From Ministeria vibrans ATCC 50519 (lineage: Eukaryota; Opisthokonta; Filasterea), in contig CALSCP010001329.1 of assembly GCA_943704425.1 (NCBI GenBank), positions 46,875 to 87,927 on the forward strand: a stretch of 41,053 bases of DNA. The letters run 5' to 3'. The notes under the pieces are model-generated. The model was not told the DNA's origin and made no database searches. It worked only from the letters and a program-made list of their open reading frames with translations. The position numbers and the translations under genes are program-made. Below, in pieces: positions 19,607 through 32,500 of the stretch; position 1 is the first letter of the stretch; each line of letters opens with the position of its first letter.

Positions 19607-22600
19607 TCAAACATCACTAGACTTGGCTGCCGCACTGCGCAACGTCGCCTCAACAAACGCATCGGCGTCGGCATGGTCACTGAGCACGTCCGCGAGAACC
19701 TCGGCGGCATCCAAAAGTTCGCCCATCGACTCGCAGGGCGCCAGTTCCTCCTCAAACATAGACAAAAGTCGTCCCCGACACTCCTCGACCAACTCCAAGT
19801 CTTTGCTGACCAACCGATCGCGCACCGCCGCGAGTGTCTTGCACGAGCGTTTGCACACCTGCTGCAACTGATCGACCAATGCCCAGAGCAGCACATTGGC
19901 ACGGTACACGGCAAAAGGCGCAAGCACCAGGCGTGGCGCAGTCGCACTGTTGCCACCACTCGAATCAGGCAGACGCAAAGTACTCGTGGGCGATGAGCTG
20001 CGATGGCGCGTGTGTGCAGAGACGAGAAGGCGACGCAGCAGAACAAGTCGTGCTTTGGCCCACTCGTCAGGAGTGTGCACCAGCAGTGACAAGACCGTCA
20101 TAAAGCGCACGTCGTCAACCCGGTAAGCATGGTGTACCCACACCGACGGAGACTCCGCAAGAAACTCCACAAACGCCTTGGCATACGTGATGCGCTGCTG
20201 TTGCTGCTTGAGATCCAGCAGGTACGTGCCCAACTGCAGCACATACGGGATCATGCAAATGTTGCTCTCCGGTCCACCACCCTGCGAGTCAACGCTAAAC
20301 GATGCACCCGTTGCATAACGCTCAAGCAGCTGTCGTAGATCGTGCACAACAATACGAACACGCGACGCCTCCAAACGACCCAGGCCCGACAGGTTCTGAA
20401 AGTACCGCTCCACCGCCTGGCCATACGTCTCGTTGGGCACACGTTCGCCGCGCAAAGGCAACAGGTTGTTGCAGCGACTCTCGTTGCGAAGCGACGCTCC
20501 TTGCCACTCCTGCTGGCCCTGGCGTCGCGCCCGGTCCGCCCGTGCCGCCTCCATGTGACAATTGGCGTGTACCAGATGAAAGTGCGTCACCGTCGCACAG
20601 CCTTGTTCGCGACGACCGGACCCCTCGGCGCCCCCGTCCAGTTCAGTGCGCTTCGAAAAGGTGTACATGCCTAGCACTTCGTCAGGCTTGAATACGTACC
20701 CTTCGCGACAAATCATACACACGTGTCCTTCCTCCTCCGTCAACTCCTCTAGACCCGACATCTTCACAGACGCCACAATCCGATCGCCTCCACTCCTTGT
20801 CACGTCGGGCACCGCAGCAGCAGCAGCTGCTGCTACTTCGGTACCCTCACCAACACCACCAGAGGATGACGTTGTTGTAGCTGCTGCCGCTGATGATGAT
20901 GCCAAGGATGCTGATGCTGCTGCTGCTGGCAATGCACCACCACCACCACCACCACCACCACCACCACCACCAGACTTGAAGCCAAGCTTGGCCATAATCT
21001 CCTTGCGTTTCTCGAGCGCCAGGCGACGTTTCTCCTCCTTGGTCGCAGCTCGAAGCGCATCAATCTGTGTCGCAAGCGCCGGTGCCTTGGCCATCTCTTC
21101 CAAAAGGTTCTCCGCGAGCGTGCCCAGTCGCTCCGACGACGACACATGCTCAAAGCGATGTACCAGCTCGGCCAGACGTTCGCGCAGCACAAACTCTTGT
21201 GTGTTCCCGTGGTCTTGCACGAGACCCGTCAGAATGCGCAGAACCAGCGGTACGCTCGGCTGTGCAAAGAACCGACGCCAGTGCTCTACAACCTCGCTCG
21301 TGGTCGCCTGCGACTGCGTGTCGTTGCTCATGCTCGGCGGCGCAGCCTTGGTTGGCATCGTCTCACGCAAGTAGTCGACCAGTCGCAGTGGCAGACCTTG
21401 TGTCAAAATCAGGTCTTTGAGGCGCGCGCCGTTGCGATCGGCACTAATCGCCTGGCAAATCAACGCAAAACACTCGAGCTCCGCTTCGTCCTCGTCCGAA
21501 TGCGCCTGGTCGTACGCACGCGGGTTGGTGAATGACTCAAAGTGACGCACCAGCAGTTGCATCTTGTGCATCTCGCCAAATGTGAGAAAGCTCAGAATGC
21601 GCGCCATTGCCTGCAGCAGACGCGGGTTGTGGCACACAAAGGGGCTCGACACCTTCTCGAGAAACACGGACAGTTGCGAGGCGTCCGCCGACACCATGGG
21701 ACTCACAGAGACGACATCGGCGGCCATGGTCATGGAGGGTATTGTCGTCGTCGCCGTGGGTGTCGTCGCTCGACTCGCCGCCGTACTGCTGCGGTGACGC
21801 TCTTGCAGTGCCAGGTTCGCCTCGACAAGAACGCTCTCGGTGACAGAGAGCAGTCCCACCGAGATGTCGTTGGGCGCGCGTTGAAGAAATGCCTCCTTGA
21901 GCTTGTCCAGCAGAATGTTGACAGCGTCCAAGTTGGAGGCGAGCATCGCACGCCGGTTCACGTGAATCATGCTGCATTGCAACAGCTTGATGGCAAGCTC
22001 GGCGAGTGTCTGCTCATTCTCAAAGCTTCGCACGCGCTGAATTTGCACGAGAAGCGCCTGAAGACCGCCGCACTTGGCAAAAACGTCGCTCACGGCATAG
22101 GCAATTTCAGGGTCGATCTCTTCGCTCGTATCCGGAAAGGACTCCACCATGTCCTCGGTGGCGTCGCCGTCGAGTCCTTGCAGCCGGTATGTAACCGCCA
22201 TGGGCGCGTCGGGCGAATCTGACTCGCGGCGCCACACGTTCTCGTACACATCGGCGACGCGCAGGTCCAGCTTGATAATCTTGTTGCACACCAGCAGCTC
22301 CATGCCAAAGTCGTCGTCAACCATGCCAAAGAGCTCCAGGTCGACACACACCTTGTTCTTGACGTCCCGCATGAGCTCGCCAAAGTCACTGCTCGGGTAG
22401 GGGTTGCGCGTCATCTGGCCTCGCACGTACTCCTCTTGCGATGCCTGCTTGGTCAGCACCAGTCGAAATTGCGACACCTCCTTGGGCGGACACACAATGC
22501 GACACATTTGCTCCAACACAAATACAGGCGTGCGACGATCGCTCTCGTCGGCCGACGTGCGTGTCAGCGTGAACACACACGCCTCCAAAAACTGTCGCTT

Positions 22601-24603
22601 CTCGTTCTCCGTCCCTGTCGTCAGCATGTTCAACAGCGCCAAGAGAGTCTCTTCGCCCTCGTCGACCATCTTGGTGCGCTGTAGCACCACGCCCCGCAGT
22701 CGCAAGTAGCCGGACAAGATGAATTCCTGAAGTTGGCTGCGCTTAAAGTAGCGACGCACCGAATCAATAAGCAACAAGCGATGCAGCTGCACGGTAAGCA
22801 CCTGCACCGAGTAGCCTTCAAAGGGCGACACGGCCGCACTTTGACGGGCCCGAAGACGCTCAATCTCCTCGCCGAGCACACGACACAGACGTGGAAGAAC
22901 ACCACGCGCCACAATGTACTTGCAGTCGCTCGCAGCAGTGGTGAGCTCGCGGAAAAGACGCACAAACGCCGTTGAGTTGGTCTGGGCACCACCAATATAA
23001 TCGAGCATCGTCACAAGGACATCGAGCAGGCGACAGCGAAGCGCATCCGACGTGCGCGCGAGGGATCGCACAAGGGTGCATGTTTCACGCCGAACGCGTG
23101 CCGAGCGAGATGTAAACAGTAGCGTCGCAAGCCAATTGCGAGGAGACTCGGACGAAGCCACTCCATTGGCTCTGCCGCCACTGCCACTGCCACTGCCACT
23201 AGCGGCGAGCGACATCAAGAGCGTAGCAACGCTGCCGGGCTTCAAAGAACCTGTCCGAGACCACCATCGCATTGCGTACTTTCGCGTGAGCTGGCGAACG
23301 CCAGTATCGACTTCCTCATCGTCATTGTGGTCGCCATCGGCCTTCTCTGGCGCATCAGTCGCAGCATGGCCGCCGTTGCGATGGCGCCATGCATCAAAGG
23401 ACGCCGACCAAGGTGCCGCGCCAACGGCCCATTGCGCATAGCTCGCCAGGGGTGGGAGTTCAGCAGCGACAACGGCGGGTGTCGCAGAGGTCGCGTCGAC
23501 GGCGGCAACTGAGTCTGAGGCAGTCGCGACTGGCGTGTCGTCAGAAGAACCTCCAAAAATTGCATAGGTGGCCTTCCAGCCTGTTTCGGTGTCGCCCTCG
23601 TCGTTGACCATAGCATACGAAAAGAGGTCACTGTGCACCGAGCTTAAGTGCTCACGCAACGTTCCCGCCGCATGCTCACCGGTGCAAATAGCACAAGTAC
23701 CTGGTGATGCTGCGCTTGTTGTTGCTCGTGCTGCAGCAGAGGTTTCGGCAGTGCCACGAGACGGAGCAGCTGCCGCAGGCTCGGCAGCGACACTAGTAAT
23801 GCGCGAGAGCACACGAAGACAAGGAAGCACAATGGCGTTGACAACGACACCCCTTGCCATGCACGAGGGCGTGTCGAGGACACTGAAGAACAAGCGAAGC
23901 ATTTTGCGCAGACGCACTTCCCAGTGAGCATCGTTGAGATCACACGCATCGCACAGCAGTTGAATGTCGGGTGCAACCAACAATTCGGCCTGAAGGTCAA
24001 AGCGATCACGTGCCACGCGCAAGATGCGCTCGCAGAGGGCATCCATGACAAGAACCGACGCGCGTTCGTTGTTCCACATGAGTGCCGTGAGGACATCAGC
24101 GACGCCCGCATGCGGATCAGTCTTGCCTTCGTTGTTGCCTCCCACATTCGTCTTGGTGCTTTGTCCACCAAAGTCAAACGAGAGCATCGGCACCAGCGTG
24201 TCCACGATGCCAAGCGAGAGGAGCTCGTCGCGTAACACTTCGTTGCCTGCCATGTAGGCAAGGAGACGAAGCGAATTGCCAACAAATGTGCGGGCACACA
24301 CGAAACAACGCTCGGTCGCCGTGGTGCTGTCGTCGTCGAGAGCAGCACGCTCAATGAGAGCGTCCACATCGGCAAGACGACTTACTGCTCCAGGCTCCTT
24401 TGACAGATCGTACGCAATCAACGCCCGACGCCGTGCCACCATCAAGATTGCGCTACGAGCAAGTTTGGCCGACGCCGTGGCGCACTCACCCGTGTACAGC
24501 GACACAAGTGAAGACACGTCGGAACGAATTGACGAGGCAGAAGGCGGCGTCGTGGTCGTCTCTCCCGACTGTTGTTGTAGCTGTTGCTGTAGTTGTTGCT
24601 GTA

Positions 24604-24634
<31 letters not shown>

Positions 24635-27600
24635 TTGAACCTGCTGCATTCGTTCGCGGCGCAAACGACGATGGGCGTCAGCTTCTTCACGATCGCGTGA
24701 TGGCTCGCCACGCGAAAAAATGTTGTGGAAACGGTGACCGCCCAAGAAGGGTGGTGGTTCGTCGTTGCCTCGCGGGACAAAAAGACCGCCAGTGTCCGTC
24801 GGGGGTACGACAAAGCCACCGGCGGCAAGTCGCTGTGAGAGCGAGGCAGCAGCAGCACTTGTGGGGTCCTCTTGACGACTGTTGTTGCTGTAGGGATAGT
24901 CGTTGTCGACCCCATCGTCGGCAACATCACCACCACCACCACCGTCGTTGAGCAACTCGCCAAACATCGAAGGGCCCGCTGAGGCACGAGCGTCAAGTTG
25001 ACGCACGTGAGCGAGAACCTTGGAGCGGAGTACGTGCATGGCAGAGTGATTCCGCGCGAAGTTGGCCACGTCTGTGGCCGACTCGTTGAGCACACGACGA
25101 CGCTCCTCGTCGCTATCGATGGTGCTGGCTGTGTCGCTCACGCGTGAGTCAAACGAAAATTCAAACCGCCCAAACTTGGAGTAGCCACACTCGTTGCACT
25201 GGAATGCCTGGCGATTGCCATAGTTGATGTTGCGACACTCGCGACACTGGTTTGCATTCTCCCCACAGTTGCGACACATGCCATGGCGATCGGTGACCAT
25301 ATGGCTGCAGCGTGGGCACTGCAGGTGGTCGGCCAGGCCCAGCGACTCCTCGACATTCACATAGTCGAGGCGAATGTTGCACGCCACAACGGGCAGCGCA
25401 AATTCTTCGCGAAAGTCGACAGACGATGTGCCCGTCGACGCGACGCTTGGCACGCGAATGGTGGCAACCTTCTTCCAAAGATCCGGACGGTTTCGTAAAT
25501 CGTTTGCATCCTGCACCGCCACCGACGTCGTGTACAGCACAATGTCGTGAACCGTGCGTCCGCGCTGCATGTCGGTGATGCGCACTTGAATGCCGCGAAT
25601 GTCATATGCTGACTTGAGGCGATACATCGACGTGCTGTCCGTGTGTCGCTTCTCAACACGCATGCTGCGCAGACGTGTCGGCGCAAAGGGAACCGGCTTT
25701 TGAGGGCACATGAGGCATGCATTCGTGTCCAGGTGGTAGCTCATAGGTCGAGCACAGACAGCTTCAAGGGTTGCGTACGCTTCGCGGTTCGGGTGATGCA
25801 TGAGACGGCGCGCATCCTGCGCGACGGCTTGCAGTGTCCTTTGTGCAACCATGCGTGCTTGAACACGTGCCTCGTCGTCACCCAAACAAGTCGGCGATGC
25901 GTCATCTTGCTGCACGACAAACGCAAGAAGCTCAAAGTACTCTTCGGTACGCGAACCGGCCGTCACCGAGTCGGACAGCTCGTCCCACAGCAACGCAGTG
26001 ATTCGATGACGACGCTGAGGCGTGTCTGCGCGCATAAGCAGCCAGTAAATAAAATCGCGTGCGTGCAATCGAATTGAGGGAGTGGCGCCGCCCAAAAGAA
26101 AGCGACGCACAAACAAGAGCAGCATCGACGCGTGGCTCTCTAAGACGGTGTCAAATACAGCGCTCAATCGTGAGGAGCTGGCACTGACCGTCGTAGCAGT
26201 AGTAGTGACTACCGGTGCCTCGACACTATCAACACCACGTGTAGTCAATGGTGGCGTTCCACTGCTGTTGCGTGCAGACGGCGTTGTCGCACCGCCACCA
26301 ATGGTACGCAGTCTTTCACGCACAATGTCGAGACGTTCCGAGAGCCGTCCGTCCGTCGAATCGTCATTGAGTGGCGAGGAAGTTGACGTTGGGATGACGT
26401 CGCTCACCACAGGCTCAATGAGTGTAGGTGCAGTCAATGTTGACGTCCTTGTGGACTCTGCTGCTGCTGCTGCTGCTGCTGCACTCTGGCTGGAACCTGC
26501 CTCTTCACTGGTGGTGTCCGCAGTAAGAACAAGTGCGCGCGCTAGCAGGTTGAGGGCGTGCGGGACGGCGTCGTTGTGGAGAACGTGCACGGCGCGAAAG
26601 AGGATGGAAATCACGTGGGGATTGCGCTCACAGTGAACACGCCAGCTTTCCTCACGTGTGAGTGCCCCTCGAAGCATGCCTTGAAATATGCTCACCAGCT
26701 CAACGCTCTGCGTGTAGCTAGGAGCACAATCGGGATTGCGAGCAATGGTGGCCCAAGCAGACTCGGCACGCTTGGCAAGCACCGACAGCTTGTACGCGTC
26801 GCGTTGAGCACGATAAACATCTTTGGAGAAGCAGACGGCACGCAGGAGCATGCGAGCACGTCGAAATGAGCCAAAAAACATGAGATTCGACAGCAAATGG
26901 CACCAGGCATCGCCCGACACGTGCTCGTAGCCCGGACTCTGAGGGCGACCGAGCAGCGAGTGCAAATGACTCGCTACACTCAGTGCAGCATCCCCAAGTA
27001 CGAGAGAAAATGTGGTGTGCGTGTAGAGGAGGCCATCGGAGCGAATGCACGCGTCACGTACGGCAGCATGAGTCGCAAATGGAGCGCAACAGGGAGGCAC
27101 GGCACGACGAGCGCGCAAAAGTGCACCACCGCCGTCGGGCGCAGCAACAGCTGCCTCCACGACAACGTCGCCTGCGCCTGCGCCTGCACCTGCACCACTG
27201 CCGTCGTTCATAGCAATCAGTCCCTCCACAGAGCGGTCGTCAGTAAGCGAAGCATCGTGCTCAACAAGGCCATTGACGTGCTCGAGAAGCTCACGGAGTA
27301 CACGCGCTCCCTCGGCTTGGACGATCACATGGCACACGGTCGAGCGGACCTGTTCCGACACGACACGTCCTGTCATGAGCGACAGTGTTGACAGGATGGT
27401 GAGGCGCACCTCCGAGCGCCCACAGTGTTTCCACCGTTCCGCCACCCGCGTTGCAGCGGTCTCGTTCTTGTTCGCGTCCGTGGGCAGTTCTCCAGCGACC
27501 ACTTTCCACAGTGCGGTGATACAGTCACGGACAGCATCAAGAGACGCACAGCGGACAAGTGCCATGAGAAGCGTGTCCGCAGCAGGAATGGCCGCGAGTC

Positions 27601-29546
27601 CATGTACTTCCTGATGACTCGCTGCATCGTCCTTGCTTGCCTGGTTGCACAACCAACGCGTCACAAACGGCACCAAACGGTCCACAACAGTTTCGGGCAG
27701 TGCCACAAGGGCACGTTCAATGCCGACCGTCGCGGCAACGGAAACAAAACCATTTTTGGCATAGAGCAGACGCGAAAGCAGTGTACATGCGTGATCAGTC
27801 TCGCTGGAGACGCAAGGAACGTTGATGGCAGCGAGAAGAATTTGTGCAAGGACGCTTGCGGTCGTACACGACGGGCTCATCAAACTGAGCTGGTGTGTGG
27901 AAGCGGAGGCGGAGGAAGAGGAGCCACTTGATGAGGCACTGTACGCACGGCTCGAAGCGGTCAAGGTGGAGATATTTGCGTGGGTGTGTATCGTCCAAAA
28001 TCGTTCGTAGAGCTGCGTGAGTCTTTGCATGCCTTCCTCCGTCGCAAGAGCACCCACCCAACGCGCGGGGTTGTACAAAAGCAAGTCTCTCAAGGCAACC
28101 ACAACCCATAGGTACTGTTCGGCAGCCAGCTCGAGTGTCAACGACGCTTCATCACATGCCATGTCCACAAACCGTCGTATCACCGCAATGTCCTCCACCA
28201 TTTCAGCTGTGTCCGCGGTCACACAGCCATCGCTCTTTTTCTCGTCGCCAAGACACCCTCCGAGCGAGAGAAGGGCTGCGCGTGCAACGGCGGGTGTTTG
28301 GCGATCCCCGAGGACACGACGGAGGCGATCGTTGAGTTGGGACAAGAATTCGGATGACGTGCCGCAGGTGTCGTCGTCGTCTACAAGAGACGTTTGGAGA
28401 CGCAGCAGGGAGAGACTGGCTACAACAAGAATGTTCTCGGCAGGCGAGGTCACGGGGGGGAGGCAGAATTTCTCAAACTTTTGCGCGACTTCGAGCTGGT
28501 GCTGACGGATGAGGGTCGCTTCGAGTTCCTGCAGAGCACTGGCTTGTGCCTCGGCGTCATGGGCCTTAATGTCGGGCCCGGGCAAGTTTTTGGCGGTTGG
28601 CCAGCCGTTGTAGGAGACGGGAAGGGCCCACATCTCAATCGAGTCTACGACAACCCCGTTGGCACGGGGTTGGAATTCAATGGTAATGCTGTTGTTCAAC
28701 GCGTCCGATTCCTCGCGCGACAAGGGAACATCGTACCAGCGAACCTTGTTCGGCAGCGTCTTCAAGGCAACAACGCCACCAGCAATGCGAATCGTTGTTG
28801 GAATGTGGCGTGGCGCGCTCTGTCCCACGAGTACGCGTACACCAGCGAGTTTCGAGTGCGATGCACAATTTTTCAGGGTGATTGTCAGTCCACCACGACC
28901 CCGTGTAGCGATGTAGCCTGACTGCGACACGAGGCGCTCCTTCATCTGTCTTGGGTTGCACAGCGATCCCGGAGTGTCGCTGGTGACCACCATGGACGAG
29001 GTGACGTCGCGACACTCTTCGAAAAAGTCAATGGGAAAGCCCATGCGACGACCCACGTCATTACCAGCCAACGCGTCCTCGGCACCTCCACCATTGCCAT
29101 CGCCACCACCGTCGCCACCGCCACCACCAGCAGTGGTAGCACGAGGAGTCATACCATAGCCACCCCCATAGGGCACGTAGAGACCAGACGTCGGCTGAGC
29201 AGAGACAGATCGATCTCCAAAGACACTGCCTCCACGCCCTGCACGCCCACTGGCCCTGGCGTCATACCCAGTCATCCTTACAAAGAGGCTATCGTTCATG
29301 GGGCTGGGAACACCACTGTCATCAAAGTCCATGGAAATGTCTGCTGGCGCAACAAGCGGCAATGCCGTCTGGCTGCCTCGTGTTAGACCGAAATATCCAC
29401 GACGACGTCGCGCCGACTGTGTCTCGTTGTTTTCTCCACTTGCATCATCAGTCGTAGGGATTTCCGGCGCCGAAGCAAGGACACGCAAAACGCCAGAATC
29501 AACCTCGTTGTCAGCATCGACATCATCATCATTATCATCATCATCA

Positions 29547-29584
<38 letters not shown>

Positions 29585-32500
29585 TTCCTTTGCTTCCTCC
29601 TCCTCATTGCGATTCTTTCGACGTCTCAAAGGCGGCAAGGGGCTCATGCTCCTGTTGCATATCTTGGACGTCGTCACACCGTCAACCTTTGCTGGCACCG
29701 TGGCAGCAGCGGCCGCGGCTGTTTCGGTACTGGACGAAAAAGGCGGAAGCGGGGACGCTTCGGCAGCAGCAGTGACTGTATGGACAGGCAAATCTTCAAT
29801 AAAGGTGTCGGCAAGGGCCCATGCGACCAGGTGGAGATCGTTGGACGATGTGGTCGTCGAAGGCGCTGAGGTCGATGAGGCAAGCATGGCCAGAGTCATC
29901 AAATTCGAACTGGGAAACAGCGAAGTGGAAGACGCCTTGGCTTCCCGACTCGCCTTTCGTGCAAGGGCTCGAGACGACTCGGTCAGGGTGGTCGCAAGAA
30001 TTTGACCGTCCTCAAGCAGGAGAAAAACCTCGGCGGAAGCAGAGGCAACCGCAAGACCCTCGACAACGCTTGAGGTGCGAAACACATCGACACGATTGCC
30101 ACCAGTAACATTGGACACGGTATAGGCTGTGACACCGGAGGGACGCGCCGAGGCCATGCCAACCAACACGAAAGACTGCTCGGGATTGGAGGACGTAGCG
30201 GCGAAGGTGCTCACCATCGAAGTTGGTTCAAGAGTATGCCAGTGGTGGGCAACAGACCCTTGCGAGCCAAGCACACACGACTCGGTCACTGCAGTCATGT
30301 CGGCGTTGGTGCGGAAGAGCAATACGCGACCACGTTCGGAGCCGAGAGCGAAGCATTGCCAGGCGTCGATGTAGCCGAGCGTGCGGCCATCACGACCCAC
30401 CAAAGCCGAACCGACGAGGATGCGCTCGCCACCGCCGCGCGATTCGTCTGTCAACAGCATCTGACCCACGTTGCCGCTGTCGTCGAGGACCACGACGACG
30501 GGACAGGTATGACGTGAATCCCAGTGACAGACGACGTCAACAATGGTACCGCTCGCAACGGTAATGTAGTGCACGGGAGACATGTTGTCCTCGGAGAGGT
30601 CGTACACGAGTACCACGGTGTTGGCAACGACCACAAGTTGGGTTTGGCTGTGTGGCACCCACTTGATCGAGTGAATGTACGCATCGGGCGAGATAGCGTC
30701 GAGGGGCAAGACAAGATTGAGTTGGTCGGCGACACGGCCCGTCTCGTGCAGCGTAATCACGGCACAGTCACGCATGCCAGCGACCGCAACAAAGGCGCCC
30801 ATGCACGGATTTGCAACAAGTTGTGTCAGCTCGAAGCCCATCATGGAAGTGCTCGCTATGGAAACGTGTTCAACTTTGCGTGTGACACCACGTGCAATCG
30901 GTGCGTCAGAACCGGCTGAGGCACGGCTCAGTCCCGACGCGTCTGCATCGATAACAGTAAAAGTCTCGCCATTGTCGGTGGCAGCGCACAGCAATAATCG
31001 ACTGCGGTCGCCATGACGCGTCGAACACAAGACATTGCGACGAGCGCCCAACGGAAACTGACTGGCACGCAGACGGTTCATGTACAAACCGCCGTTCTTG
31101 AGTTTGATATGAGGCAGTTGGCCAGCCACGAGCACACGGTCCACATGAAGAATATTCTCCGACAGACTACTCGACAGTAGCTTCGACAAGGTCGGCACGC
31201 CACCTGGGGCAGACGTTGTCGCCATAGTGGACGACGAGGAGGAGGGTGCGGCTGCAGCTGCCGCCGCTGCAGCAGACAATTTCGAATCATTGGCAACCGT
31301 TGGCGGTGTGAGGGAATCGAGAGTAAACAGGATGAATCGCCACAGGAGTAGCATGGTGTCTCGCTGGCGCAGCAATTCGACCACCGACTGTCGTACACCG
31401 GAAGGGAAGGCGAGCTCCTCTCGATGCTCCTTTTCCTTGTCGCCTCTGAGCATATCAATTAGCTGCTGCATGGCTGTGTGAGTAGACGCAACAGGACGCC
31501 CCGCTGGCCAAGTGGTGACAAGGGCACCCAAAAGCGCACGGACCTCGGGTGGCGCAACATCAAAGGGTGATGTGGACGAATCAAAGATGAGAGGGGCACC
31601 CGATGGATCCTTGGACGCGAGTTTCGCGCGAATTTGATCCTCTTGCATCGCACGTTCCTTCTCACGCTCTTGAGGTGTCGTCTCGTTGGGCAAAGGTGAG
31701 TTTTTGCGTTCCGTCAAGCACTTGCACACGGTGTTTCCTTGGACGCCACAGTCGCAAAAGAAGCGACTACGACGCGAGAAACGAACATCATGTCCCGCAT
31801 GACAGACTTGCACGCACACGGAACAGCACCCTTCGGACGCAACCATTTTACATGTGTAACAGTAGTACCAGGGTTGTTCGACAAAGTTTCGCGAGGTTGC
31901 GACAAAGGTACAGATGGACTGATAGGTGGCGGGACGCAGCGCAAGAAGCGGTCGCACCGATGCAGTCGCCGGGGTCTTGGCCGACACCGCATCCTTTGTG
32001 GCAATCGGTTTCTTGTCGTTTGACTTGCTCTTGGAGGAGGAAGAGGAGGAAGAGGAGCGGTGAATGAAGGAAGAGAGAACGCCTGCCTTAGTTGTCCACG
32101 CGACCCCTTCACCATCAACAACGGTGTCCTTGTCGGCCTCAAATGACGTGGGTGCCTTTGTGGCGGGTGCCTTTCCGGCACGGACAGCAACACATGCAAC
32201 AGCAATGTCGCCCACGAGTGACGCCAGGCTTGCAATGGCAGTGGTGTGTGGTGTGGTGTCGGTAGAGGAGGATTGTGTGAGTCGCGCGATGGCACGATCA
32301 AGACGATCGAGGATGTTGGACACGAGATGAGTGGTGCCAACGGAAGTGCCGCGAGCGAGAGCCACACGAATCAAATCCACCAGGCTCACAAGGCAAGTGG
32401 TGTCGCTCGTGAGAGCGTCGGCAGGGACGGTCGCGAGCGACGGCAGGATGATTTTTTTGACGAGCAGCTTGGCAGACATCTCGTGACCGGTCGCAAGTAG

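Noticed and set aside
20646-30005. Many plus-strand frames of 100-240 codons opposite UBR4
   Set aside because: They are low-complexity (poly-Ser, poly-Ala, poly-Pro) and lie antisense to conserved UBR4 sequence. None has a domain.
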